From Streptomyces sp. NBC_00569 (GTDB taxonomy: Bacteria > Actinomycetota > Actinomycetes > Streptomycetales > Streptomycetaceae): a stretch of 64,000 nucleotides of DNA. Of this stretch, positions 8,224 through 16,071 are shown piece after piece. The notes beneath the pieces are model-generated. The model did not search any database. It was not told the origin of the DNA and worked only from the letters and a program-made list of their open reading frames with translations. The first letter of the stretch is position 1. The number at the start of each line of letters is the position of its first letter. The translations under genes were made by a program, and so were the position numbers. The stretch covers positions 8,735,001 through 8,799,000 of the forward strand of contig NZ_CP107783.1 in NCBI RefSeq assembly GCF_036345255.1, written 5' to 3'.

Positions 8224-9180
8224 ATGAGCATCGAGATCGACGTCCTCGTCCTGGGGGGCGCCGGCGTGGACACGATCGTGCACGTCCCCGAGCTGCCCCT
8301 TTCGTTCGCCGACAGTTACATGATCCAGCCAGGTATCCGGACACGCGCGGGACAGAGCGGCGACTTCGTCGCCCTGGGGGTGAGCAGCCTGGGACTTCGT
8401 ACGCACCACCTCGACCTGATCGGCGACGACTACGAGGGCGACCTCGTCCGCGCTTTCCACCGGGACCAGGGCATCGCGTTCACCACGAGCCTCCAGCCCG
8501 AAGGCACTAAACGAGCGGTCAACCTCGTCGGCCCCGACGGGCGAAGGCTGTCCCTGTACGACGACACCCGCTCGCAGGAGACAGACCGGCTCCCCGAAGC
8601 GACGGTCCGGGAACTGGCCGCCGCGAGTCGTCACGCGCACGTCGTCATCACCTACCCGTGCGCGTTCACGCTGCCCACGCTGCGCGAAGCCGGCGTGACC
8701 ATCTCCACCGACCTGCACAACTGGGACGGTATGAACCCCTATCACGAGGTATTCGCCTACGAGGCCGACCTCGTCTTCCTGTCCACCACCGCCCTGGCCG
8801 ACCCCGAGCGGACCATGCGCCGGATCGTCGAGCGAGGCCGTGCCCGGGCGGTCATCGCCACGGCCGGGGCGGACGGGGCGTATCTCCTGGTCGATGGCGA
8901 GCTGTCACACATCCCCGCCGTCACACCCCCGGCACCGGTCGTGGACTCCAATGGCGCAGGCGACGCATTCGCGTCCGCCTTCCTCTACGGCTGGCTTAAC
9001 GGCGAGCCTGCTGAGCGCTGCGGCCTGTACGGCGCGGTGGCCGGAGCCCATGCCTGCACCGTGCCGTCGATGCGTACCGACAGCATCACACGCGACGAAC
9101 TCCACTCCCGCCTCGTGGAGTTGCAATGTGATGCGGCGCCCGCCGAGCACCGCGCCGAAGAAGCGGGATGGCGCGGATGA
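8224..9180 (+). CDS. PfkB-family carbohydrate kinase
   Basis: 318 residues of the ribokinase/PfkB family, which phosphorylates sugars or nucleosides with ATP in the cytoplasm. The N-terminal VLVLGGAGVDTIVHV strand and the RAGQSGDFVALGVSSLG segment form the sugar-binding part. VVDSNGAGDAFASAFLYGW is PfkB signature 2, with the catalytic aspartate in GAGD. GAGAGGA before the ATG at 8224 fixes the start. The substrate cannot be told from the sequence; the LacI-like operator upstream points to a sugar. The stop overlaps the start of a broken oxidoreductase gene (ATGA), so it once headed a longer operon. Confidence 0.88.
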   Translation: MSIEIDVLVLGGAGVDTIVHVPELPLSFADSYMIQPGIRTRAGQSGDFVALGVSSLGLRTHHLDLIGDDYEGDLVRAFHRDQGIAFTTSLQPEGTKRAVNLVGPDGRRLSLYDDTRSQETDRLPEATVRELAAASRHAHVVITYPCAFTLPTLREAGVTISTDLHNWDGMNPYHEVFAYEADLVFLSTTALADPERTMRRIVERGRARAVIATAGADGAYLLVDGELSHIPAVTPPAPVVDSNGAGDAFASAFLYGWLNGEPAERCGLYGAVAGAHACTVPSMRTDSITRDELHSRLVELQCDAAPAEHRAEEAGWRG

Positions 9181-9354
9181 GCGCCGCCACGCGAACATCC
9201 GGTTACGACGTCGTCGTCCTGGGCGGAGGAGTCACCGGCAGCGTGTTGGCCGCACGCCTCAGCGAAGACCCCGCCCGCACGGTCTGCCTGGTGGAGGCGG
9301 GCCCCGACTACGGCCCCCATGTGGCGCACGTGGCCTCGTATGCTTTGCCGCGCA
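9177..9354 (+). pseudogene. GMC-type FAD oxidoreductase, N-terminal fragment
   Basis: The frame starting in the ATGA overlap at 9177 reads YDVVVLGGGVTGSVLAARLS then VCLVEAGPDYGPH, the FAD-binding start of glucose-methanol-choline oxidoreductases. Homology ends after about 58 residues, where an unrelated ABC transporter piece is joined. About 450 residues are missing. A deletion probably fused two operons here. Confidence 0.8.
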
Positions 9355-9385
9355 GGTACTCGGGGGCTGGTCTTCGAAAAGGGCG

Positions 9386-9730
9386 CGCCAGCGCGTCGCC
9401 ATTGCCCGGGCGCTCGTGCCGCAACCCGCCGTCCTCGTCCTCGACGAAGCGGTGTCCGCCCTCGACCTCTCGGTCCAGGCGCAGGTCCTCGGCCTGCTCG
9501 CGGATCTGCGCGAACAGCGTGCCGTCTCCTATGTGTTCGTCACCCACGACCTGGCCGTCGCGCAGCAGATCACCGACGAGGTCCTGGTCGTGCACCTCGG
9601 CCGCGTCGTCGAGCAGGGGCCCACGGACCGAATCCTGTCGACCCCCGAACACCCCTACACGCGCGGGTTGTTGGATGCAGTGCCGCGTGCGGGGTGGCGG
9701 CCAGGAGGCGCCGCTGCCAGTCCACTCTGA
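9386..9730 (+). pseudogene. Oligopeptide-type ABC transporter ATPase, C-terminal fragment
   Basis: The frame contains RQRVAIARALVPQPAVLVLD, i.e. the end of the ABC signature and Walker B, then DLREQRAVSYVFVTHDLAV with the H-loop histidine. It ends with the HPYTRGLLDAVP tail typical of Opp/Dpp ATPases. Walker A and most of the signature are lost. The junction with the GMC oxidoreductase fragment is at 9355-9385. A second, shorter copy of the same tail lies at 11821-11916. Confidence 0.85.
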
Positions 9731-10071
9731 TGCCGCCTCCCTTGCCTGGACTCTTTGGGGTGTCGGCCGGAAAGGACGTACAGGCATTGAGGCCGTCGCC
9801 GTGTTGGCGGCGCTCGAAGGGTGGTTCTGGATCACCTCGGTGCCCGGGCCACGCAGGGTCACCGAAGCCGCAATTGTGAACGGCTGTGGGTGATGTGCTC
9901 CTCCAGGACTGCTTCGCACTGCTTGGGCGAACGTTGCGCCGGGGGCGTAGCAGGTCCCGGCCTCGCGCCGGTGTTCGCCGAGTTCCGTTGTGGTGGCCAA
10001 GCTCCGTCCACCGTTTGAGAGAGCCTCAGCCGGCCTGCCCCCGTACGCCCGAGGCACGCTGGCTATCAAGA
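9731..10071. other. Region without a supportable gene
   Basis: A minus-strand frame across this stretch (for instance PFTIAASVTLRGPG) looks protein-like but matches no family I recognise and has no clear start. Confidence 0.3.
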
Positions 10072-11043
10072 TCAATCGTGTGGTTGGGGCGGTGTGCTGT
10101 GCGCCGTTCCGGCTGTGGAGACGTCTCCACCGGTGTTGATCTCCTGCGCCACATCGCGCAGAAGCGTCAGGAAGACCGCAGCGAGCGGCGTGAGTGAGGT
10201 GTCGGCCATGGTGACCGCATGCAGTTCGCGGTGGGGTTGCGGTGGCGCGAGATCTCGGTGAACGATCCCGGGAGTCCGGGTCACGGCCAGATGGGACACG
10301 AGTGCGACGCCGATGCCGGTTCCGACGAGAGCCTGGGCCACTGCGTAGGAGGCGGTCTGGAAGCGGATCCGCGGGGTGAAGCCCGCCCTCTGCGTGGCCT
10401 GGTCGAACTGGTCCCGGGCGGCGGTTCCGGCGACGATCACCACCCACGCCTCGTGCTGCAACTCGGCCAGTTGGAGCGGGGTTTCACGCACCTGCCGGGT
10501 GGCCAGCGGATGATCGTCGGGCAGGGCGACCACCATCGGGTCGCGGAGCAGGTGATGGACGGCGACGTGCGGGGGCGGATCGGGCAGTTCGCTCCATGAG
10601 GCGATCACCGCGAGGTCCAGGCGTCCCTCGGCGACCTCGTCGGGGCCGCGCTCGGACAGCAGGTCCTCCACAGACACGTCCGCCTGCGGATGGCGGTGGC
10701 GCAGAGCGGTCAGGGCGGGCGGGAGCAGGTGGAGCGCGGCGGCCTGGAAGGCGCCGACCCGCAGCCGCAGCGACAGCCGTCCCAGCAACGCGTCCAGCCC
10801 TTCAGCGGCGGCTTCCGTGTGCTCGTCCACCGCCCGCCCGTGTCGGGCCAGGAGCGCACCCGCCGGTGTCAGCGAGGCGCCGCGCGGGCCGCGCAGCACC
10901 AGGGGGGCCTCCCAGTCCCGTTCGGCGCGCGCCACTTGCTGAGTCACCGCAGCGGGGCTGAGCCGGAGGGCGTGCGCGGCGCCGGTGAGTGAACCGTGCT
11001 GTTCGATCATGGCGAGCAGCCGCAGCTGTCCTGGGTCATGCAT
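10072..11043 (-). CDS. LysR-family transcriptional regulator
   Basis: 323 residues. The N-terminal helix-turn-helix (LRLLAMIEQHGSLTGAAHAL, then LSPAAVTQQVARAE) is the LysR DNA-binding domain. From about residue 90 the periplasmic-binding-like effector domain follows (LRVGAFQAAALHLLPPALTA). It is divergently placed to a LysE-family exporter gene with 106 bp between them, the classic LysG/LysE arrangement in which the regulator switches on the exporter when its amino-acid substrate builds up. The shared AT-rich stretch around 11045-11060 probably holds both promoters. Confidence 0.93.
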   Translation of the reverse strand: MHDPGQLRLLAMIEQHGSLTGAAHALRLSPAAVTQQVARAERDWEAPLVLRGPRGASLTPAGALLARHGRAVDEHTEAAAEGLDALLGRLSLRLRVGAFQAAALHLLPPALTALRHRHPQADVSVEDLLSERGPDEVAEGRLDLAVIASWSELPDPPPHVAVHHLLRDPMVVALPDDHPLATRQVRETPLQLAELQHEAWVVIVAGTAARDQFDQATQRAGFTPRIRFQTASYAVAQALVGTGIGVALVSHLAVTRTPGIVHRDLAPPQPHRELHAVTMADTSLTPLAAVFLTLLRDVAQEINTGGDVSTAGTAHSTPPQPHD

Positions 11044-11149
11044 TCACTTATCTTAATACTGGCAGCTTCTTCCTTTACTTCTGTGAAACCAGCTCACGCG
11101 CCAGCCTGGAGAGGCGGATCCCCGCCTGCCCAGGAAAGGTTTCCTCACC

Positions 11150-11776
11150 GTGCCCACTCACCTGCCCGCCTTCGTGGCGACTGTCTGGCTGTTGACCATG
11201 CTTCCCGGTGCAGGCCAAGCGGTCATGGTCCGGCAGACCCTGGCGGGCGGCCACCGCCGGGCGCGCGCCACCATCGCGGGAAATGCCACCGGACTGCTGG
11301 TCTGGTCCACGGCTGCCGCGACCGGCCTGTCTGCCGTCCTCATGACCAACCCAGACGTATACGAAGTGCTTCGAGCGGCGGGCGGTTGCGTCCTGGTGGT
11401 TCTCGGCGTCACCACCCTCCGTGCGGCCCGCAAGGCCGCAGGCGCCGACACGCCCTCTGTGGAGGCAGAAAGGCCCAGGCGGTGGCGTGCCGCCTTTCTT
11501 TCGGGGCTCGGCACCGCCCTTGGCAACCCCAAGGCAGGCGTGTTCGCCATCTCCGTACTGCCTCAGTTCGTCACCCCCGATGGCCCGGTGCTGCTGTCCA
11601 GCCTCGCCCTCGGCGCGCTCTGGACCGCGATCAACGTCAGCTGGTACCTGCTCTTCACCTGGGCCGTCGGCCGGGGCGGCACCTTCTTCTCCCGGCCCGC
11701 TGTGCGCCGAGGGCTGAGCATCGGCACGGGCGTGGTCCTGGTCCTGCTCGGTGTGGGCGTCGCCGCAGGGGTGTGA
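11150..11776 (+). CDS. LysE/RhtB-family amino-acid exporter
   Basis: 208 residues, about the family length. The N-terminus (FVATVWLLTMLPGAGQAVMV) carries the conserved PG after the first helix, GTALGNPKAGVFAISVLPQF holds the conserved NPKA motif, and five to six hydrophobic helices are visible. Members export amino acids or related metabolites with proton motive force. It starts at GTG 11150 after an AGGAAAGG site. The divergent LysR gene is its probable activator. The substrate is not predictable. Confidence 0.92.
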   Translation: MPTHLPAFVATVWLLTMLPGAGQAVMVRQTLAGGHRRARATIAGNATGLLVWSTAAATGLSAVLMTNPDVYEVLRAAGGCVLVVLGVTTLRAARKAAGADTPSVEAERPRRWRAAFLSGLGTALGNPKAGVFAISVLPQFVTPDGPVLLSSLALGALWTAINVSWYLLFTWAVGRGGTFFSRPAVRRGLSIGTGVVLVLLGVGVAAGV

Positions 11777-11820
11777 GCCGCCGGCGCCGGTCGAACCGGG
11801 CAGGGGACGCGGGATTGGGC

Positions 11821-11916
11821 GCTGCCGCCCCCGAACAGCCCTACACACAAGGGATGTTGGACGCCGTGCCGAGCGCAGGGTGGCGGCCGGGAGGCGTCAC
11901 GGTCAGCGCGCCCTGA
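11821..11916 (+). pseudogene. ABC transporter ATPase tail fragment (second copy)
   Basis: The frame reads EQPYTQGMLDAVPSAGWRPG and ends VTVSAP, nearly the same as the C-terminal tail at 9650-9730. Only about 30 codons survive. It directly follows the LysE gene. Confidence 0.75.
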
Positions 11917-12101
11917 GGACGCGACACGGCCCTGACGTCCGGGACGTGCTTGCGGCATCTCACCCACAGGGCACAGCGAACTCGCATGAACCTGGGCCCG
12001 CGCAGACATTTCTGTGGCGATTGGCGCCGTTTGCTATTGCCGGATCTGAGCGTTCAGGTTCCACAGGCCACGGAAGGCGGATGCGACCGCGGTGTCGTGG
12101 G

Positions 12102-12473
12102 CCTGTCCCGCTCGGAAATACGATGCGGCGCGGTGAGCTGCGGTGATGTCGTTCGGTCAGGCGACGAGGTGATACTCGTTGATGTGGCTGCTGAGGATGG
12201 GTTGTCGTCGGATCCGGCGGGCTTGGAGATCGGTGACGATGGCCGGGGCGGGCAATTCGGCGCTGTCCGAGGGCAGTTGCCGCCGGGGGTGGGGACAGTG
12301 CCCGTTGTAGTGCTGGATGTACTCGGCTAGTGACTTCACAGCATGGGACTCGTTGCAGATCAGGATCCGGTCGAGGATCTCGCGGCGCAGGGTGCCCACG
12401 GCTCGTTGCAGACCGCGTTCGCCTTCGATGCTTGAGGTGGGCTGAGCAGGATCTCCACGTCGTAGGACTGGAA
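12102..12473 (-). mobile_element. IS element remnant, integrase-core transposase C-terminus
   Basis: The end sequence CCTGTCCCGCTCGGAAATAC at 12103 matches the terminal inverted repeat of the fuller element at 42514-43600. Inward of it, the minus strand encodes the transposase C-terminus: [14 protein letters not shown], a frameshift, then [34 protein letters not shown], and a stop at 12157. The element is cut at about 12473, where it joins the Kup remnant. Not mobile on its own. Confidence 0.85.
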
Positions 12474-12758
12474 GACCACGGCGGCGGTTCCCCTGCGCTG
12501 CACCAGGAACAGGATGACGATGATCACCGCGGTGATGGGCACGACCGCGTCCTCCAGTGACGGCTCGACGACCTTGAGTCCCTCGACCGCGGACAGCACC
12601 GAGATCGCCGGAGTGATCATGCTGTCGCCGAAGACCACGCCGAGAGCACCGATGACCACGGCGAGGCGCACCGTGTCGCGCGCGCTCGTCCGACGCGTGT
12701 CCAGTGTCCGCGATGGGGATCCGTCATCCGAGGAGGGTTCCTGTCGGCGATCGGCCAT
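12474..12758 (-). pseudogene. Kup-type potassium transporter, internally deleted and truncated
   Basis: From the ATG at 12758 (after GGAGGAGCACC) the frame begins as Kup: [18 protein letters not shown]. It then jumps directly to [19 protein letters not shown], which in intact Kup lies roughly 90 residues later, so the segment between two GD-containing motifs is deleted. [19 protein letters not shown] follows, then the IS remnant replaces the other 500 or so residues. The product cannot be a working K+ uptake protein. It is another potassium gene in this window, here lost. Confidence 0.85.
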
Positions 12759-13338
12759 GGTGCTCCTCCTCGTGCGGGCCGCTGAGTCGCGGACCGGGGC
12801 GTCGGGGCGGACGATACTGATCCAAGGGCGCAATCGTCGGTAGGGGCGCCCTTCGTCTCGGCGAGCGTCGCCGGCGTGAATCCGGGGCCGGCGGGGAGCG
12901 CGTCGGCGACATGGCCGCGTCGTATCTGAGGCGTGGCAGGCCGAAGTCCTTCCGGTCGAGGAGGGGGTGGGGCGTGGCGCAGGTGAGGGTGGGTGGCGCG
13001 GGTCGGGGCATCGGCGCGATCAATCGGGTTCAGGAGCGTCTCCGCACTCGTCGACGAACTCGGAGCGCAGTACACCGCCGCCTGCGAAGAGCTCGCGAGG
13101 TCCGCCGCTCCTCTGCGCGACACGAGGACCCTGCATCCGTCTCGGGCCTGAACCGCTCAGGGGTCAGGCAGTGTCCGGCGGATCTCGAGCATGCAGCGCA
13201 CAGACGGCAGCGGAGCTGTACGGAGATTGCCTGGCACCGGCATGGTCGGGCACCACCGGGTCCAGCGACAATGTGGGCATCTTCGGGCCGGGCGTTACTC
13301 GCGTTCCGGGCCTCTTGCGGTCGGAGCGGAGTGACACC
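12759..13338. other. Region without a supportable gene
   Basis: Only fragments are visible. A plus-strand stretch near 13035-13140 (ALVDELGAQYTAACEELARS) looks like part of a helical protein, but it has no start or recognisable family. Confidence 0.3.
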
Positions 13339-13662
13339 ATGGCATGGGTAGTAGGAACGGGCGCGTTCCTGGGGCTGCTGGCGATCGGATTGGGAATCGT
13401 CACGCTCCGGACAGGGTGGATCCTGCCCACGGCGCGCCGCCACGTCACCAGGCCCCAACTCCACGGTCTCGGTGCCCTGCTCACGGGCGCTTCCGTCGTT
13501 CTGCAGGGCCTCTTCTACTTTCGAGTCCTGCCGAGCGTTTCCTGGGAGGCCCGCTTCTTCACTGGGAACGCCCTGCTGTTGGCTGGGCTACTCCTGATTG
13601 CCCTCAGCCAGCTGCTGCCGCTCCGCCGAAACCCGAATCACGCCGATCCCTCAGATGTCTGA
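13339..13662 (+). CDS. Small membrane protein, unknown function
   Basis: 107 residues from the ATG at 13339, which follows a GGAG-type ribosome site. Three hydrophobic segments are seen: VVGTGAFLGLLAIGLGIVTL, LGALLTGASVVLQGLFYF and NALLLAGLLLIALSQLLPL. A positively charged loop follows the first. There are no catalytic motifs, and the neighbours are IS debris, so context says nothing about its role. Confidence 0.65.
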   Translation: MAWVVGTGAFLGLLAIGLGIVTLRTGWILPTARRHVTRPQLHGLGALLTGASVVLQGLFYFRVLPSVSWEARFFTGNALLLAGLLLIALSQLLPLRRNPNHADPSDV

Positions 13663-13691
13663 AGGGTGTCGGCGGATCACGGCCGGAGCCT

Positions 13692-13766
13692 AGGAGGATC
13701 GCAGCCACGGTGATGGTGCCGTGGAAGACGTGGCCTGGCTTGTCGAAGCGGGTGGCGACGGCCCGG
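13692..13766 (-). pseudogene. IS5-type transposase C-terminal scrap
   Basis: The minus strand reads RAVATRFDKPGHVFHGTITV, the C-terminal signature of IS5-family DDE transposases, and then loses homology. Only about 25 codons remain. 13795-14107 has no gene I can support. Confidence 0.65.
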
Positions 13767-14107
13767 GAATGAGGACGGCAGATCGCCGTCCTCATATCTG
13801 ACGTGGAGCCCCCTCCACAGCCGCCACCAGATCCTCCAGAACCAGCGTGGCCTCCGGCTTGCGGCCGCGCTCAGGGCCCGTAACGACGTCGTCGTGTGCG
13901 TCGTGCCGTACCGGCTGATCCCGTGAAGCGGTCTCCACCGCGAGGCAGCTTCGGCGGAGTCCGTAACCACGTTCAGGGCGGCGGTACTTGGGCTACAGGC
14001 CGACGTCCCTGCGGCTCATGTCGTCCAGCGATTCACGGCGTATGAGGACGCGCGCGATGCTGTCGGACACGGCGACGACGGGCGGGCGGCCGACGAGGTT
14101 GTAACCG

Positions 14108-14537
14108 GAGGTTCTCGAGTTGGGCAGCGAAGTCCTGGTCGGCCGGGCGCCCGCGGCGGATGGCGGCGGCCGTCCACGGGTCGGTGCCCGGTGCGCGGCC
14201 GAGGCCGAGGTCGAAGCGGCCGGCGTGCAGGGCGTCCGGGGTGCCGATCTGTTCGGCGACCACGAGGGGCGCGTAGTTGGACAGGTTCAGGCTGCCGGTA
14301 CCGACGCGGATGGTCTCGGTTCCGGCGGCGACGGCTCCGGCCAGGATGGTGTTGGCGGAGCGCGCCATTGGCGCCATGTTGTGGTGTTCGGCGAGCCAGT
14401 AGCGGTGGAAGCCCAGGCTTTCGGCGTGGGCGGCGAGTTCGACCGTGCGGTGCAGGGCGTTGCCGATGGAGTGGCCCCGGCGGATGGTGGCGAGGTCCAG
14501 GAGGGACAGCGCCGGGCCGGGGGGCGGCGTTGGTCAT
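14108..14537 (-). pseudogene. LLM-class flavin-dependent oxidoreductase remnant
   Basis: In one minus frame LSLLDLATIRRGHSIGN then SLGFHRYWLAEHHN, and VAEQIGTPDALHAGRFDLGL then [11 protein letters not shown], match the bacterial luciferase-like monooxygenase fold. It is related to the intact gene at 17407-18402. A frameshift in a G/C run near 14520 breaks the start, and homology stops after about 135 residues. It would lack most of the barrel and is not expected to be active. Confidence 0.8.
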
Positions 14538-14601
14538 GAGTTGTGTCGATTCTTTGCGGATGAGGGTGCCGACGGCGAAGGAAGCCAGGAGCCGAGGTGG
14601 G

Positions 14602-15558
14602 CTACTCCTCCGTCGTGGAGATCCAGCCGGGGATGTAGTCGAAGCGGGAGATGCGCCAAGTGCCGTTCTCGCGGCGGAGATCCAGCTGGTAGTGGGCGCC
14701 GTAGAGGTCCCTGCCGGTGGGCGTGGTCGGCTGCTGGGGGATGATGCGGCCCACGACGAGGTGCCCGGTGGTGCCGGCCTCGTCGACGGTGATCTTCAGT
14801 GGGCGGCCGAAGTGCTGCATCCAGGGCCACAGGCGGCGGAAGGACTTCATCTGCCCGATGACGTCGTGCCGCCCCTGGCGGTCGCCCATCGGTGGGAACG
14901 ACCCGAAGGCGTCCTCGGTGAAGCAGTCACTCAGCAGCGCGATGTCGCCCTGGTCGATGGCCCAGGAGTAGCGCGAGTAGAAGTCCTCGGCCTGGCGTAT
15001 GGCGTCGTCGGGGTGGAGGTCCGGGATGCCGCGGGCCCAGGGCGAGTCGAGTTCGCTCACGATGGTGGGCGTCGGGTCGCCGAGCTTCCAGCCTTCGACG
15101 GACGGGAGGGTCCACTTGTCGAACCGGGCCGGGTCGCCGTCGGTCCATGGGATGGACAGCCGCAGGGTCTCGATGTGCCAGCCGACGTCAGTGCGGACGA
15201 GGTCGGCCAGAAGCGTCGCGCCGAAGACCGAGGCGGCCGGGCCGGACTGCGGGCTGATGCCGTAGAGGTAGGAGGTCAGGACCGCCCGCTCGTCGTTGCC
15301 GCCGACGTAGTGGTTGGTGGTGGTGATGGCGAAGGGCTGGGCCGAGTCCGGGGCGAAGTCCGTGCTGAACACGGCGGCGATGTCCGAGGCGCCGCGAGCC
15401 TTGCCGTGCGCACTGGAGTGCAGCTTGCTCGACTCGCTGAAGAGGCCGGCCAGCGCGGACGTATCGCCGTTCGCCCAGCCGTTGGCGAGGGTCTCCAGTA
15501 CGGCGAGCACGTCTTTAGCCGTCCGGTGTGCGCGGGAGTCATGGTTGTGGGAGGTCAT
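14602..15558 (-). CDS. Protein with two SnoaL/NTF2-like domains
   Basis: 318 residues made of two similar SnoaL-like (NTF2-fold) halves. The first (about 15-130) starts LAVLETLANGWANGDTSALA and the second (about 175-310) starts AEDFYSRYSWAIDQGDIALL. Such domains bind small hydrophobic or aromatic molecules, and some catalyse isomerisation or hydroxylation; which applies here cannot be told. The ATG at 15558 lies only about 9 bp past a promoter -10, so the mRNA is probably leaderless. Its promoter shares a MerR-type operator with the divergent MFS gene at 16072, so both likely belong to the regulon of the MerR gene between them. Confidence 0.8.
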   Translation of the reverse strand: MTSHNHDSRAHRTAKDVLAVLETLANGWANGDTSALAGLFSESSKLHSSAHGKARGASDIAAVFSTDFAPDSAQPFAITTTNHYVGGNDERAVLTSYLYGISPQSGPAASVFGATLLADLVRTDVGWHIETLRLSIPWTDGDPARFDKWTLPSVEGWKLGDPTPTIVSELDSPWARGIPDLHPDDAIRQAEDFYSRYSWAIDQGDIALLSDCFTEDAFGSFPPMGDRQGRHDVIGQMKSFRRLWPWMQHFGRPLKITVDEAGTTGHLVVGRIIPQQPTTPTGRDLYGAHYQLDLRRENGTWRISRFDYIPGWISTTEE

Positions 15559-15566
15559 GCTGGCGA

Positions 15567-15597
15567 CGCTAAACATTGACATCAATGTCAGTGTCAA
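15567..15597 (-). promoter_or_regulatory. MerR-type promoter of the SnoaL-like gene
   Basis: On the minus strand TTGACA and TAGCGT are separated by 19 bp, the stretched spacing MerR activators need, with the dyad GACATTGATGTC between them. Nearly the same element lies at 16033-16064. Confidence 0.8.
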
Positions 15598-15643
15598 ACG
15601 CGGGCGACGTGCCACTCAGGTCCGGGCGGCGCCTCCCGCGCAG

Positions 15644-16006
15644 CTACGCCGCCTGGCTCGCGACCGTCAGGTAGGCGCGGATGGCGTCGCGATTGCGTGT
15701 CAGTGTGTCGATGCGCCGCTCGATCTCGCCGAGCTCGCGGGCGAGGTTCGCGGCCAGCGCCGGGTCGACCATGGGGCGCAGGGAGGTGCCCGCGCCGAGG
15801 AAACAGGGCACGATCTCTCGGATGACCTCGGTGCTCAGCCCCGCTTGGAGCAGGTCGCGGATCTGCTGCACGCGCTGGATCGAGCTCTCGGGGTAGTCCC
15901 GGTAGCCATTGGGCTGGCGGTCGGGGTGCAGGAGGTCCTGCTGCTCGTAGTAGCGCAGGAGCCTGGTGGAGACTCCGGTGTGGCGGGAGAGTTCGCCGAT
16001 CTTCAT
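15644..16006 (-). CDS. MerR-family transcriptional regulator
   Basis: 120 residues from the ATG at 16006 (MKIGELSRHTGVSTRLLRYY). The winged helix is complete (EQQDLLHPDRQPNGYRDY) and a coiled dimerisation helix follows (LAANLARELGEIERRIDTLT). No C-terminal ligand domain and no cysteine metal site are present, so it belongs to the short MerR type whose signal is often drug or redox stress. It sits between the two promoters it is proposed to control, which drive the SnoaL-like protein and the MFS exporter. Confidence 0.92.
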   Translation of the reverse strand: MKIGELSRHTGVSTRLLRYYEQQDLLHPDRQPNGYRDYPESSIQRVQQIRDLLQAGLSTEVIREIVPCFLGAGTSLRPMVDPALAANLARELGEIERRIDTLTRNRDAIRAYLTVASQAA

Positions 16007-16032
16007 GGTGTGGTACGTCACTCCGTTCCGGC

Positions 16033-16064
16033 TTGACCTTGACATTGATGTGCAAGTTTAGCTT
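16033..16064 (+). promoter_or_regulatory. MerR-type promoter of the MFS gene
   Basis: TTGACC and TAGCTT with a 20-bp spacer containing TTGACATTGATG. Transcription would begin close to 16071, at or next to the GTG start, giving a leaderless mRNA. Confidence 0.78.
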
Positions 16065-16071
16065 CGGTGCC

